64,000 bases of DNA from Caldicellulosiruptor bescii DSM 6725 (GTDB taxonomy: Bacteria; Bacillota; Thermoanaerobacteria; Caldicellulosiruptorales; Caldicellulosiruptoraceae): positions 2,855,719 to 2,919,718 of the forward strand of contig NC_012034.1 of NCBI RefSeq assembly GCF_000022325.1, in the 5' to 3' direction. Numbering within the stretch: the first letter of the stretch is position 1; each line of letters begins with the position of its first letter. Both the position numbers and the translations under genes were made by a program. The notes beneath the pieces are model-generated. The model saw nothing but the letters and a program-made list of their open reading frames with translations. It made no database searches and was not told the DNA's origin. Shown in pieces: positions 6,771-16,069 of the stretch.

Positions 6771-8207
6771 TTACACTCTTTCTTTTAACCAGCAATCTAT
6801 CGTGCTCTGTGGAAGTACTTGAATGTATCTGACATAAACTTTTTCACCGTTATATCTTACTTCTGTAATATTGCCTTCAAGCCCAGAATGTGCAAAAAAG
6901 TTTCTCTTATCAGGCTCATCATAAATAGGTTTCCCCGGGTCGACAATTTTTCTCAGCCTTGTCCATTGCTCTATTTCACCATGTTCTTGTATTTTTTCAG
7001 TGTCGTTCGAAATCTCATTTCCAAGCATTGTCCAGTTCATTGGAATACCAAATATTGTGTAAATCTGTGCAAAAGTCTGTCCAAGTTTTTCTAAATCAAA
7101 CCCTGTCTGCTGGCAAAACATTGTTATATTGTATTCTTCTAAAACCTCAACAATTCCCATGTAAAAACAAAGGCTTAAAATTGCATCCAGATATGCTTTT
7201 TTATTGAGTCTTGGTGAGCTTTTGAAATCTTTTGAAAGTTGGTCTTTTGCATGATTTATTAGATTTTTAAGTTCATTTTTAATTTCATCTATTGAATGGT
7301 ACGGATGGTAGTATAAATACAGCGGGACGTTGTTTTTGATTGCTGAAAATAAAATAGTAAACATCTCTATTTTTTCTTTTAAAGCTTTTCTCTTCTCGCG
7401 TATCTGCTTTTTTTGCAAAACTTTGTTGTTACCATTCTTATCATCCTGCGGTTCTTGGTAAATGTTTCGCAAAAACGAAAAGTTGTGGTCGCACGCTTCT
7501 TTTTTGCTTATCGGTGATGAGAAAAAGGCTGTATAACTTTGCGGCTGAATATGCAGCTCATAGTTTTCTGCAGTCCTTCCCGTGATTGGGTCTGAAAATG
7601 TAAGATAAATTCTGGGTTGTCTTTCTTCATGAATCCAGTGCATAAGCTTTGTTAAAACTGCAAAATGCCTTGATGCCTCAATCATTGCCGATATGTATAT
7701 GTTGTGCCCGCTTGAGATATCAAGATAAATCTCATCTATATTTTCTTCCTTTTTATCATCAATATACCTTTCTATCATGTCAAACAGTATTTCAAGGACT
7801 ATATCGTCATAGCTGCCATCAAGTTCCACGTTGTTTAGATATGTCCCCAGAGAATGAATTACAAGCGTATCATCTCTCAAACTTTCTAAAGGTAGTTTGT
7901 TTATTATATCAAAAGGAGATTTGAGATATTCCAAGGGGTTTTCGCAAATGCTTTTAAGCTTTTCTTTTAAATCATCATCTTCGATGTATTCTTTAATCTT
8001 CTCATTCAAAAGAATGCTGACAGGATAAATCACCACTGTTTTTACCTTATGCCCTTGCTGTTCCAAAAAATCTTTCAAAACAAAGCTGGAAAGCTCTGAT
8101 TCTTTTGGAATCATTTCATCTCCGTTTTGGGATTTATTTGTAATAAAAAACTTTCTCTTTGCTGTCTTTGGATTGTCTAATCGCCCTATCTGATAGATAA
8201 TCTTCAT
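6771..8207 (-). CDS. csx1: Csx1-type CARF-HEPN ribonuclease
   Basis: 478 residues, the usual Csx1 length. The N-terminal CARF domain carries LDISSGHN (162-169), a variant of the ligand-pocket motif of this family, followed by an amphipathic helix. The C-terminal HEPN domain has RNFFAH (R435, H440), the R-x4-H RNase motif. In type III CRISPR systems Cas10 makes cyclic oligoadenylates that bind CARF and switch on HEPN cleavage of RNA. The gene is last in an operon with csx20 (45-bp gap) and a zinc-ribbon protein. No cas10 or csm/cmr genes are present here, so it must work with a complex encoded elsewhere. Confidence 0.88.
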   Translation of the reverse strand: MKIIYQIGRLDNPKTAKRKFFITNKSQNGDEMIPKESELSSFVLKDFLEQQGHKVKTVVIYPVSILLNEKIKEYIEDDDLKEKLKSICENPLEYLKSPFDIINKLPLESLRDDTLVIHSLGTYLNNVELDGSYDDIVLEILFDMIERYIDDKKEENIDEIYLDISSGHNIYISAMIEASRHFAVLTKLMHWIHEERQPRIYLTFSDPITGRTAENYELHIQPQSYTAFFSSPISKKEACDHNFSFLRNIYQEPQDDKNGNNKVLQKKQIREKRKALKEKIEMFTILFSAIKNNVPLYLYYHPYHSIDEIKNELKNLINHAKDQLSKDFKSSPRLNKKAYLDAILSLCFYMGIVEVLEEYNITMFCQQTGFDLEKLGQTFAQIYTIFGIPMNWTMLGNEISNDTEKIQEHGEIEQWTRLRKIVDPGKPIYDEPDKRNFFAHSGLEGNITEVRYNGEKVYVRYIQVLPQSTIDCWLKERV

Positions 8208-8252
8208 TTGAAACCCCCTTCTTTTTCAATAAAATTTTTTGCAAAAAGCTTT

Positions 8253-8651
8253 TTAGCTGCAAAGGATATATCTTCTGAATCTTTCATGCTTGAAGACCTT
8301 TATAAGTTCAACAGAACCGTCTGGCTTTACAATCTCTTGAGCAACTCTTTTTGTTGTTGCATAAATTGGTATAAAACCGTGCTTGAAACACCAGCTAACA
8401 AGATACACTGTTGCGCCAAAATCACCCTGAATGAGACAATAATTTTCTTCTTCCCCTCTGTTTACAAGCAAATAAGATGTGATTGGAGAAAATAAATCGC
8501 TGCTCAATTCTTTATCAGGGGGAATATTGCTCCACAAATCTTGCAGGTGTTGAGGAAGAGAAATTATCTGAGTTATTTTTAACACTTCTTTTGCTTCTTT
8601 TTCTTGTTCTTCTGTAAGAACATGATTAAAAATCAAAAACAGCTTCCTCAA
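8253..8651 (-). CDS. csx20: Csx20-like CRISPR-associated protein
   Basis: 132 residues. Recognised by KLFLIFNH near the N-terminus, LPxHLQDLWSNIPPDKE in the middle, and LIQGDFGATVYLVSWC followed by PIYATTKR and a conserved FRRY end. This is the layout I associate with Csx20, a type III accessory family thought to bind or degrade cyclic oligoadenylate (a ring nuclease). Placed directly ahead of csx1, it would end the Csx1 response. The family name is from memory. A second, broken copy lies at 27945-28349. Confidence 0.75.
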   Translation of the reverse strand: MRKLFLIFNHVLTEEQEKEAKEVLKITQIISLPQHLQDLWSNIPPDKELSSDLFSPITSYLLVNRGEEENYCLIQGDFGATVYLVSWCFKHGFIPIYATTKRVAQEIVKPDGSVELIKVFKHERFRRYILCS

Positions 8652-8725
8652 TTATGTCACTCCCTAAACTTTTAGTTTAATTTAATATTATTTCAAACAA
8701 GAGAACTTGCCACAAATTCTATTTT

Positions 8726-8977
8726 CTATAAGGGGCGAAGAGGTCGATTTTTGCAAAATTCGCAGCTGTCATCCTCACATTTTGGCTCAAGCCAAATGTT
8801 GCATCTTTCGCAATAATAAGCATCATACTGATAGTTATACAAAGATTCAGACAAACAAAAAGGACATAATTTGGTAACAGAGCCCATCTCAATCTGACTG
8901 ATATCCACATCGCTGCCTATCATTCTTTTCTGTTCTTCTAAAAATTTTTTAAACATCATTTCAACTTTTTTCTCCAT
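8726..8977 (-). CDS. Small zinc-ribbon protein, 83 aa
   Basis: An N-terminal helical part is followed by CPFC, CERC and CEDDSCEFC cysteine pairs, enough for a zinc ribbon plus an extra knuckle. It begins the csx20-csx1 unit, 74 bp ahead of csx20, and has an AGTATA-rich palindromic region upstream. It may be a nucleic-acid-binding or regulatory partner of the CRISPR ancillary genes; no family name can be given. Confidence 0.65.
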   Translation of the reverse strand: MEKKVEMMFKKFLEEQKRMIGSDVDISQIEMGSVTKLCPFCLSESLYNYQYDAYYCERCNIWLEPKCEDDSCEFCKNRPLRPL

Positions 8978-9002
8978 TTCGTTATCTTCCTCATCTATTT
9001 TA

Positions 9003-9039
9003 ATACTTAAAAGTATAAATATTATACTTTTTAGTATAC
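9003..9039 (-). promoter_or_regulatory. Palindromic AGTATA cluster, candidate operator
   Basis: Half-sites TACTT, AGTATA, TATACT and AGTATA alternate in about 37 bp, including AGTATAA-ATA-TTATACT. The position, 26 bp or more ahead of the zinc-ribbon/csx20/csx1 operon, suits a promoter-operator. It contains TATAAT on the minus strand. Confidence 0.4.
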
Positions 9040-9046
9040 CAAAGTT

Positions 9047-10141
9047 TCATTTGTGGTAACAAGATGTTGTATAATTTTTAATATACTCCAAAACCTTTTT
9101 CTCAAGCCAGCCGTTAAATCTTTCAGGCAGACTTTCATTACTATCGTCAAACCAAAGCTGTCTATACCATTTAATGCTGTTCAATTTCACATCTTGAACA
9201 GCTTCTTTATTCAGTTTCAAAGAATCATCTTTTACCTTTATTCTTATCTCATCTTTTTCAATGTCAAGAAAACTGCATAAAAGAGGTGATTTTACATCAT
9301 ATTTTTGTATGTTTTAACAATAGAATTTCTGCCATGATTTGCATAACAGTAGATGCAAAAATGTCTGCATGTGTTGAACATTCCTACATCAACACTCTGA
9401 ACACAGCCACATTCCTTCCTTTTATTTTTATCTTTTTTGTATTTTATATTATTTCTAAATCCTTTTTCTCTTTTTAGTTCATTTATAAGATCTCCATCCA
9501 CACATTGAGCCTTCTTCAATCCCAGTTCTTCAACTGGCAGCTCTTCTGCGCATATCTCAATGCTCAAGCTATATTCTTTCCCCATTTTGACTATTTCACT
9601 AAAGACATTGTAAAGCTCCTCTGCCGAAAGGTCTTTTGCATTTACTTTATTCAACTTATCCGCCAACTTGCATTAAAATTCAACATAGCTAATTATACAC
9701 TTATGGGTAAAAGATGAAAGTTTTTCATAAAGCTCTTCAAATTTTTCTTTATGGTAACTGAGAGCATTTTATCATTTATAATAATTGGGTTATTTCTCCA
9801 GATAACTCTCTTTTTTCCCTATCATATTTGAAAGCTCTATAAAAATTTTGATACCTCATCTTTTGAAGGAATTCCCGGTTCTATATCCTTTCCATAAGAC
9901 GTAACTGTAAATAGAAAGTAATATGTATACTCATCCAAGTACCTTAGCTTGTTCAAAAAATTTTTGGATTTTTTGTCCAGAATACTATTGCATCAACATC
10001 TTCAGGAAAAAGAGATACTGCAAAAACTTGAGTGGATCTCATTGGATTTTTATACATTGAAAATCCTTCTTTTATTCTGTTTATAAACCAATCACCATAA
10101 AATGCTGGAATATCTGTTCTTCTGCTTGCACTAATAATCAT
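9047..10141 (-). pseudogene. DUF1848 family gene, multiply frameshifted
   Basis: The start is intact: MIISASRRTDIPAFYGDWFI, then EDVDAIVFWTKNPK. Later pieces appear in other frames: YLDEYTYYFLFTVTSYGKDI with IPSKDE, then a 124-residue piece (9292-9666) with CAEELPVEELG, KDKNKRKECGCVQSVDVGMF and CRHFCIYCYANH, and a tail SPLLCSFLDIEKDEIRIKV. The order and the CxxxCxYCYAN cluster match DUF1848, a radical-SAM-like family. At least three frameshifts or stops break it, so it is not functional. Confidence 0.8.
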
Positions 10142-10365
10142 CTTACTGTAAACTTCCTTCTTTGATATAGGATATTCAAAAAGATTTGAAAAACATTGCT
10201 TTTATATTTTTATTTTACCATATATTTGCTCAGGACAGTATAAAATTATTTCATCAAATATTGCTATTTATTTTGATTTTTCTATATTATGTTATTAATG
10301 TTTATACATTAATTGCCATATAATGTTTTGTGCTTTGCTAATAAAGAGAATTTTAGATTTTGTAT

Positions 10366-10539
10366 TTACCAATTGCTGTCGACCTGCAATCCCCCCAAAA
10401 ACCCCCGGGGGTCGACAGCAAAAGACAAATTTTGGCATGTATTGACTTGTGGGCTTTTGAGGTGTATAATAGAAATAACATACTGCAGCTTGAAAACTTA
10501 ACCATTTGTTCCTTATGAGATTTCTCAAATTATCTACGT
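10366..10539 (+). promoter_or_regulatory. CRISPR leader 2
   Basis: Nearly identical to leader 1 over about 150 bp, including the G+C-rich hairpin (10376-10420) and the promoter. Only the final 25 bases differ substantially (ending ATCTACGT here against ATCCACGG in leader 1). The upstream 10142-10365 shows no gene. Confidence 0.85.
10442..10470 (+). promoter_or_regulatory. Pre-crRNA promoter, array 2
   Basis: TTGACT (10442-10447), a 17-bp spacer and TATAAT (10465-10470), identical to the promoter in leader 1 and 69 bp before the first repeat. Confidence 0.85.
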
Positions 10540-12867
10540 ATTTGTAGCCTCCCCTTTGGGGATTGAAACACATAAAAAACGTGCGATTTCCTTTTTGCCT
10601 GTTTCATTTGTAGCCTCCCCTTTGGGGATTGAAACTATTTCTTAATATACATTTTACTGCAAAATAACTTATTTGTAGCCTCCCCTTTGGGGATTGAAAC
10701 CTAATTTAAACCTCCCCACTTTATGGCGTATGTCGTATTTGTAGCCTCCCCTTTGGGGATTGAAACGTACTAAACCAAGAGAAACCTTTATTTTATAATC
10801 AAATTTGTAGCCTCCCCTTTGGGGATTGAAACTCTTAATGAGCAAATCATAGCTAACCTTATGATTTAATTTGTAGCCTCCCCTTTGGGGATTGAAACAT
10901 TCTTCTTTCTTTTGTTTTTCATAGTTTTCCTGAATTTGTAGCCTCCCCTTTGGGGATTGAAACATTCTTCTTTCTTTTGTTTTTCATAGTTTTCCTGAAT
11001 TTGTAGCCTCCCCTTTGGGGATTGAAACATTCTTCTTTCTTTTGTTTTTCATAGTTTTCCTGAATTTGTAGCCTCCCCTTTGGGGATTGAAACACAAAAT
11101 TTACAGCTATGCTCAAGAAATGATGAGCATTTGTAGCCTCCCCTTTGGGGATTGAAACCCATTAACATGGAGATATGCTTCCTTCTGTGCAAGATTTGTA
11201 GCCTCCCCTTTGGGGATTGAAACTAGATAAACAGTTTTATTCACAAATGGGGTATGATTTGTAGCCTCCCCTTTGGGGATTGAAACTGGTTTGACACGTG
11301 TAAGGTTTTCATGGGTGCCGATTTGTAGCCTCCCCTTTGGGGATTGAAACAAGTATTTTTTTCTTATTACAAACGGAATAAGCGTTATTTGTAGCCTCCC
11401 CTTTGGGGATTGAAACAATCAGCTCCTTCTTGAGCATCATACATCACCAAAAATTTGTAGCCTCCCCTTTGGGGATTGAAACCTCTTCCTGAAAGCCCAG
11501 TTAGCTTGCTCAAGATTTGATTTGTAGCCTCCCCTTTGGGGATTGAAACCTCTAAATTGTCCACGCAAAACATCTATTTCCTCGCATTTGTAGCCTCCCC
11601 TTTGGGGATTGAAACAAATTTATATAAAAATATTTTCTGCACATTTTTATTTGTAGCCTCCCCTTTGGGGATTGAAACTCGACCACTACCCAGCGAGAGT
11701 TTTTTGGAACAGCCAATTTGTAGCCTCCCCTTTGGGGATTGAAACTAAAGCTCTACATAGGCAGTGATAACAAGCAATATTTATTTGTAGCCTCCCCTTT
11801 GGGGATTGAAACACAGTATCGGGGCTGCGGCGCAAGGCTGCAGCGTTCATTTGTAGCCTCCCCTTTGGGGATTGAAACTTTTGTATGTCATGCTGTCTTC
11901 CCTTCTTCCTTAGAATTTGTAGCCTCCCCTTTGGGGATTGAAACCCGCATGATTGGCAGTGGATAGCAGAGCTTGACGAATTTGTAGCCTCCCCTTTGGG
12001 GATTGAAACACAGCTTTTGCCAAATCACGATAAGTAAGTTGTCTTGATTTGTAGCCTCCCCTTTGGGGATTGAAACAAACTCTCAGCCTCTTTACACAAG
12101 TTATATAGCCTTATTTGTAGCCTCCCCTTTGGGGATTGAAACTCATATAAATACCCCCCTATCTTATTTCTTATCTTGATTTGTAGCCTCCCCTTTGGGG
12201 ATTGAAACAAGTATTTTTTTCTTATTACAAACGGAATAAGCGTTATTTGTAGCCTCCCCTTTGGGGATTGAAACAAGAGAGTTTAAGACTTGCAAATTCG
12301 AGGAGTGGTAATTTGTAGCCTCCCCTTTGGGGATTGAAACAAGAGAGTTTAAGACTTGCAAATTCGAGGAGTGGTAATTTGTAGCCTCCCCTTTGGGGAT
12401 TGAAACTGGAGGGAAGAGTGATGGTTTATCAAATCAAAATTGAATTTGTAGCCTCCCCTTTGGGGATTGAAACATTAACGCATCGTCGCTATTCAGTTTG
12501 TCCTCTCTTATTTGTAGCCTCCCCTTTGGGGATTGAAACTCAGCTTCTTTTTCAACTTTTATGTTGCTTTTACTTAATTTGTAGCCTCCCCTTTGGGGAT
12601 TGAAACAGACTTTTTAAAACTGTTAATTATTTTTTACCTATTATTTGTAGCCTCCCCTTTGGGGATTGAAACATGTGATAGCAAGGAATATACGATTTAA
12701 AAGAGGTGATTTGTAGCCTCCCCTTTGGGGATTGAAACTTGTGTTCTGGGTCATATAATCCATATTTTGCAGCATTTGTAGCCTCCCCTTTGGGGATTGA
12801 AACTTGCTTTCGTTTTCTCGCTCACAGTATTCAATTGGTTTGTAGCCTCCCCTTTGGGGATTGAAAC
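10540..12867 (+). CRISPR. CRISPR array 2: 36 repeats, 35 spacers
   Basis: Repeats are the array 1 type but start with A (ATTTGTAGCC...GATTGAAAC); the last one (12838-12867) starts with G. Spacing is 63-67 bp. Internal duplications are clear: one spacer (ATTCTTCTTTC...) occurs three times in a row after repeats at 10869, 10934 and 10999; the spacer starting AAGTATTTTTTTC occurs at 11351 and again at 12209; the spacer starting AAGAGAGTTTAAG occurs twice in tandem at 12275 and 12341. Unlike the other arrays it has no degenerate end repeat, consistent with being cut off from its tail (array 3). Confidence 0.97.
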
Positions 12868-13128
12868 CCTCGATGTTTTTTCGTTTTATTTTGATCTAAT
12901 TCTGTGCAAAATTCGGGTATAATTCGATTGGCTGTTGGTTTTGAGGTTTGGGTTTTGTAAGAAGTTTCCATTTGTAGATGTTTGACTTAAGTAGGAAGTT
13001 GTTTAGAGATTGGTTTAAAAATTGAGATACTTTAGAGTGTTTACTTAATTTTACCGGTATTTTGGAAATATAGTGGAAAGGTATGTTTGAAAATTTATAA
13101 GAAATTAGTGACAATGGGGTGGAAAATT

Positions 13129-13428
13129 ATGATAAAACTTAATGAGTATGGGAATATTATTTGTTCAAGGGAAAATGGAGAAGTAGTAAGAGAAAAAATA
13201 TTAAAGGAAATAAAAAATGGTAATATAGTTGTAATTAATTTTGAAGGTGTTGAAATGATTAATCATTCTTTTGCAGATGAAGCATTTGGGAAATTACTTT
13301 ATGATTTATCAGAAGATGTCCTTAGAAATCAAATAAAATTTGTTAATGCTAATGATGACATAAAAGGGATGATAAAAATGGCTCTTATGGAAAGACATAA
13401 ACTTATTTTACTGGAAATGCAGAATTAA
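13129..13428 (+). CDS. STAS-like (DUF4325-type) protein
   Basis: 99 residues from the ATG at 13129, which has GGGGTGG 7 bases upstream; an earlier in-frame ATG at 13087 lacks a site. The sequence SRENGEVVREKIL ... VVINFEGVEMINHSFADEAFG matches my memory of the DUF4325 STAS-like domain, an anti-anti-sigma-like fold often encoded beside a kinase-like ATPase. No such partner is present, so it may be a leftover half of a pair cut at the cassette edge, or it may regulate the secreted-protein genes downstream. Confidence 0.65.
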   Translation: MIKLNEYGNIICSRENGEVVREKILKEIKNGNIVVINFEGVEMINHSFADEAFGKLLYDLSEDVLRNQIKFVNANDDIKGMIKMALMERHKLILLEMQN

Positions 13429-13617
13429 AGTTTGTAATATATAAGATTTATTTTTGTATACTGCATGAGGGATTTGTTTTGGTAGTATATACCAAAGAAT
13501 GGAAGTTTGTATTTATAAAAAATTAAAAATGTATATATCAGATTAACTTGCAGTTGAAATTAATATAACTATGAAAATTTAATTAAAATCTATTTTTATA
13601 GAAGGAGGCGTATTAAC

Positions 13618-15972
13618 ATGATAAAGGTTAAATTTAGTAGAAAAATGATTATAGCATTGATAATTGTAGTGGCATTTATTTTAGTAACAATATTTGGTGC
13701 TGTGTTTTATGATAGAATTCCAAAAAGGGATATTAAGCAAAATATAAATATGGGTACTACAGATAACAATTTAAAATCTGAGAAATCCACTATTACAACA
13801 GATAAATTGTTCAACTGGATGAACATATTTAAAGCATATGCAGATAATACAAACAGTGACAGCGATGGCAATATAGATAATGAGATAGTTAATGACGCAC
13901 CATATTTAGTTCCAGTATGGCAGCCAGGGGAGATTAACCCAGTAATATACCAGAAGAATGGAAAATTGTATAGGTTAAATGATGTTTCTCCAGAAACTTT
14001 AGCTAAGTATTGCAGGATATTGTATGAGTTAGAGGTAAAAGATGTAAAAGAAAAGTATGTTGTTGAGGGTAATGACAGAGTAGGATGGGGATTGCTTTAT
14101 AAAAGAATAGGACAGCCATTTTATAAAGCAAGTTGGGATTCAGGCGAAGATTATTATCCTCAAGTGTCTTTTATGGAGAGAATGGTAGCATCGTGGTATA
14201 ATTATTATTATAATTGGTTTTCAGCAATTACACCTATTAAGCTTAATCGTAACACGTTAAATACAACTTATATGTATGACAATCAATATATAAGCAAAAA
14301 TAGAAGAGAATTTTATATGAATTGCGATTTGGTTTTGGAGTTAGAGCCAGATTTAAATGGAGCAAAAGATAGATTCCCTGATTATTTACAGCTATCGGAA
14401 ATAGGATCACATAGTGGAAGCAATGTTAAGGCTGAATTAATAAATTGGGAGTATTTTGACATGATAAGAGCATACACTTATCTTTCTGTAAGATTTCTTA
14501 AGGATTTTGATACAAAAGTTTATAATAAATTGGCTTCTATAATTAAAAAATATAAAATGTCGCTGGGTAAAGATGCATTTGTGTCTGTAAAAATGTCAAG
14601 TAAGCCTCTCAAGTATGGAAAATATTATTCTGGACAGCGATTCACAATAAGTTTAAAGTTTATGTATATTAAACCTACGCTTGATATAAAACCAGTTAAA
14701 ACAAAAGTACCAAAAATAGGTAAAAATCAGTTAGCATATGTAATCCAGCTTGACCCATATACAATTTCATTTGAAAAAGTATACAATATAACAGAACTAT
14801 ATTCTGAGCAAGATTTGAGACCATTACTAACTGAGTTAGGTAAAATTTATAAAGCAATAGGAAGCGGCAAGATAAGCGCAAAAGGGTATTTTGAATTTTT
14901 AAAGAAAGCAAAGCTAACAAGTGGGAAGTCTAATGAATATTTTAAAAATGCATCCAAGTTAGGAGACACCTATTTAAATTTAGGCAAATCAAAGCAGCCA
15001 TTATATGTAGTTACAACATCAACTTCGACATTCAGGGCAGCTTGTTTAAACTATAAGAGAAAGTATATTGTAGATATATTCTACGATATTTTAAGCAAGA
15101 TGGACTATTTAGATGATTTTAAGTCTGCATGGAATTTAGGAGCTAAATATGCTAGTGCAGTTTATAATACACCAGACCAAAAAACATTGGATCCAGTAAA
15201 TTTATTTGATTTTGAAACATCACAGGATCTTTATCCAGTATTTGTAGCAGGAAAAGTGCCTATAGGGAAGGTAGGATTTACAGGATACAATCTTGAGGAT
15301 CGAGTAGGTAAGCCTATAGGAAAAGATTGTTTCTATGCACCAGAATACTATACATTAATAGAAGCAATGAATAAAAAGATTGCTAACAAGTCAATATTAA
15401 GCAAATATTATAATATAGAATATTTTGCAATACCGATTTCTGTTGAAGCAAATTCCACAAAAGATTATAAGAATTTAGTACCAGCAGCAATGCCACATTT
15501 ATACAATGTAATGGTTATTTCTAGCAGATATCCAGAGCTTGATAATAATGGTAAGCCGTTTAAGTATAGATCACAAAAAAATGGTGTTATAGGTGAGACA
15601 TTGCCAATAATTTTTAGATTTTTCCCAGAGTTTGTAAACAAAGACAAAACAACATACCCATATTTTGCAGTAGAGTCTATAATATTCGAAGGAGTAAAAT
15701 TTAATAATAAACCAACAATACCACTATCAGATGGTAAGATAGCAAAAGATTGGGCAGAGATACCATTGAGATGGTGGTGGTCTAATCTGGCAGTTAAGTC
15801 AGATATAGAGCAAGGTAAGGATTTAGAAACTATTGGTATACACTTTGGTCCATCTTATAATTATACAAAAAATGATATAGAAATAGCAAAGAAGTATGCA
15901 ATCACACAAGATGTAATTTTAAAGAAAGCCAAATATTTCGGTTCAATTTTAGGCAGTGCATTTGAGAAATAA
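13618..15972 (+). CDS. Large membrane-anchored or secreted protein of unknown function, 784 aa
   Basis: An excellent ribosome site (AGAAGGAGG) precedes the ATG. Residues 10-30 form one hydrophobic helix (MIIALIIVVAFILVTIFGAV), then a low-complexity linker, then a large extracytoplasmic part rich in Tyr and Trp (ASWYNYYYNWF, LRWWWSNLA). No catalytic or binding motif is recognisable and cysteines are few. Codon use is strongly A/T-biased compared with flanking genes. It is followed by a 36-bp perfect palindrome and another secreted-protein gene. Surface or envelope function is an inference from the signal anchor only. Confidence 0.75.
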   Translation: MIKVKFSRKMIIALIIVVAFILVTIFGAVFYDRIPKRDIKQNINMGTTDNNLKSEKSTITTDKLFNWMNIFKAYADNTNSDSDGNIDNEIVNDAPYLVPVWQPGEINPVIYQKNGKLYRLNDVSPETLAKYCRILYELEVKDVKEKYVVEGNDRVGWGLLYKRIGQPFYKASWDSGEDYYPQVSFMERMVASWYNYYYNWFSAITPIKLNRNTLNTTYMYDNQYISKNRREFYMNCDLVLELEPDLNGAKDRFPDYLQLSEIGSHSGSNVKAELINWEYFDMIRAYTYLSVRFLKDFDTKVYNKLASIIKKYKMSLGKDAFVSVKMSSKPLKYGKYYSGQRFTISLKFMYIKPTLDIKPVKTKVPKIGKNQLAYVIQLDPYTISFEKVYNITELYSEQDLRPLLTELGKIYKAIGSGKISAKGYFEFLKKAKLTSGKSNEYFKNASKLGDTYLNLGKSKQPLYVVTTSTSTFRAACLNYKRKYIVDIFYDILSKMDYLDDFKSAWNLGAKYASAVYNTPDQKTLDPVNLFDFETSQDLYPVFVAGKVPIGKVGFTGYNLEDRVGKPIGKDCFYAPEYYTLIEAMNKKIANKSILSKYYNIEYFAIPISVEANSTKDYKNLVPAAMPHLYNVMVISSRYPELDNNGKPFKYRSQKNGVIGETLPIIFRFFPEFVNKDKTTYPYFAVESIIFEGVKFNNKPTIPLSDGKIAKDWAEIPLRWWWSNLAVKSDIEQGKDLETIGIHFGPSYNYTKNDIEIAKKYAITQDVILKKAKYFGSILGSAFEK

Positions 15973-15976
15973 TATA

Positions 15977-16012
15977 ACACACAGGGTTACTAATATTAGT
16001 AACCCTGTGTGT
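15977..16012. terminator. 36-bp perfect palindrome between the two cassette genes
   Basis: ACACACAGGGTTACTAAT pairs completely with ATTAGTAACCCTGTGTGT, an 18-bp perfect stem. There is no run of T, so if it terminates it does so weakly; it could also be a protein-binding site or a transcript-stabilising hairpin. Confidence 0.5.
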
Positions 16013-16069
16013 CCATGTTTATATACTTAGCATAAGCAACTAATATTAAATTTGGAGGTGTATAGTTGG

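Noticed and set aside
8719..8910. 63-aa frame overlapping the zinc-ribbon gene
   Set aside because: Shadow of the real 83-aa gene, which has the paired cysteines and better start.
9047..10141. Reading 9292-9666 and 9953-10141 as two separate small genes
   Set aside because: Both are consecutive pieces of one DUF1848 protein in different frames, with further pieces between and after them.
10295..12603. Open reading frames across CRISPR array 2 on both strands, including recurring FVASPLGIET
   Set aside because: Again translations of the repeat unit, with stops set by spacers.
12896..13114. 72-aa minus-strand frame at the left edge of the cassette
   Set aside because: Composition reflects the G/T-rich plus strand; no ribosome site and no protein-like pattern.
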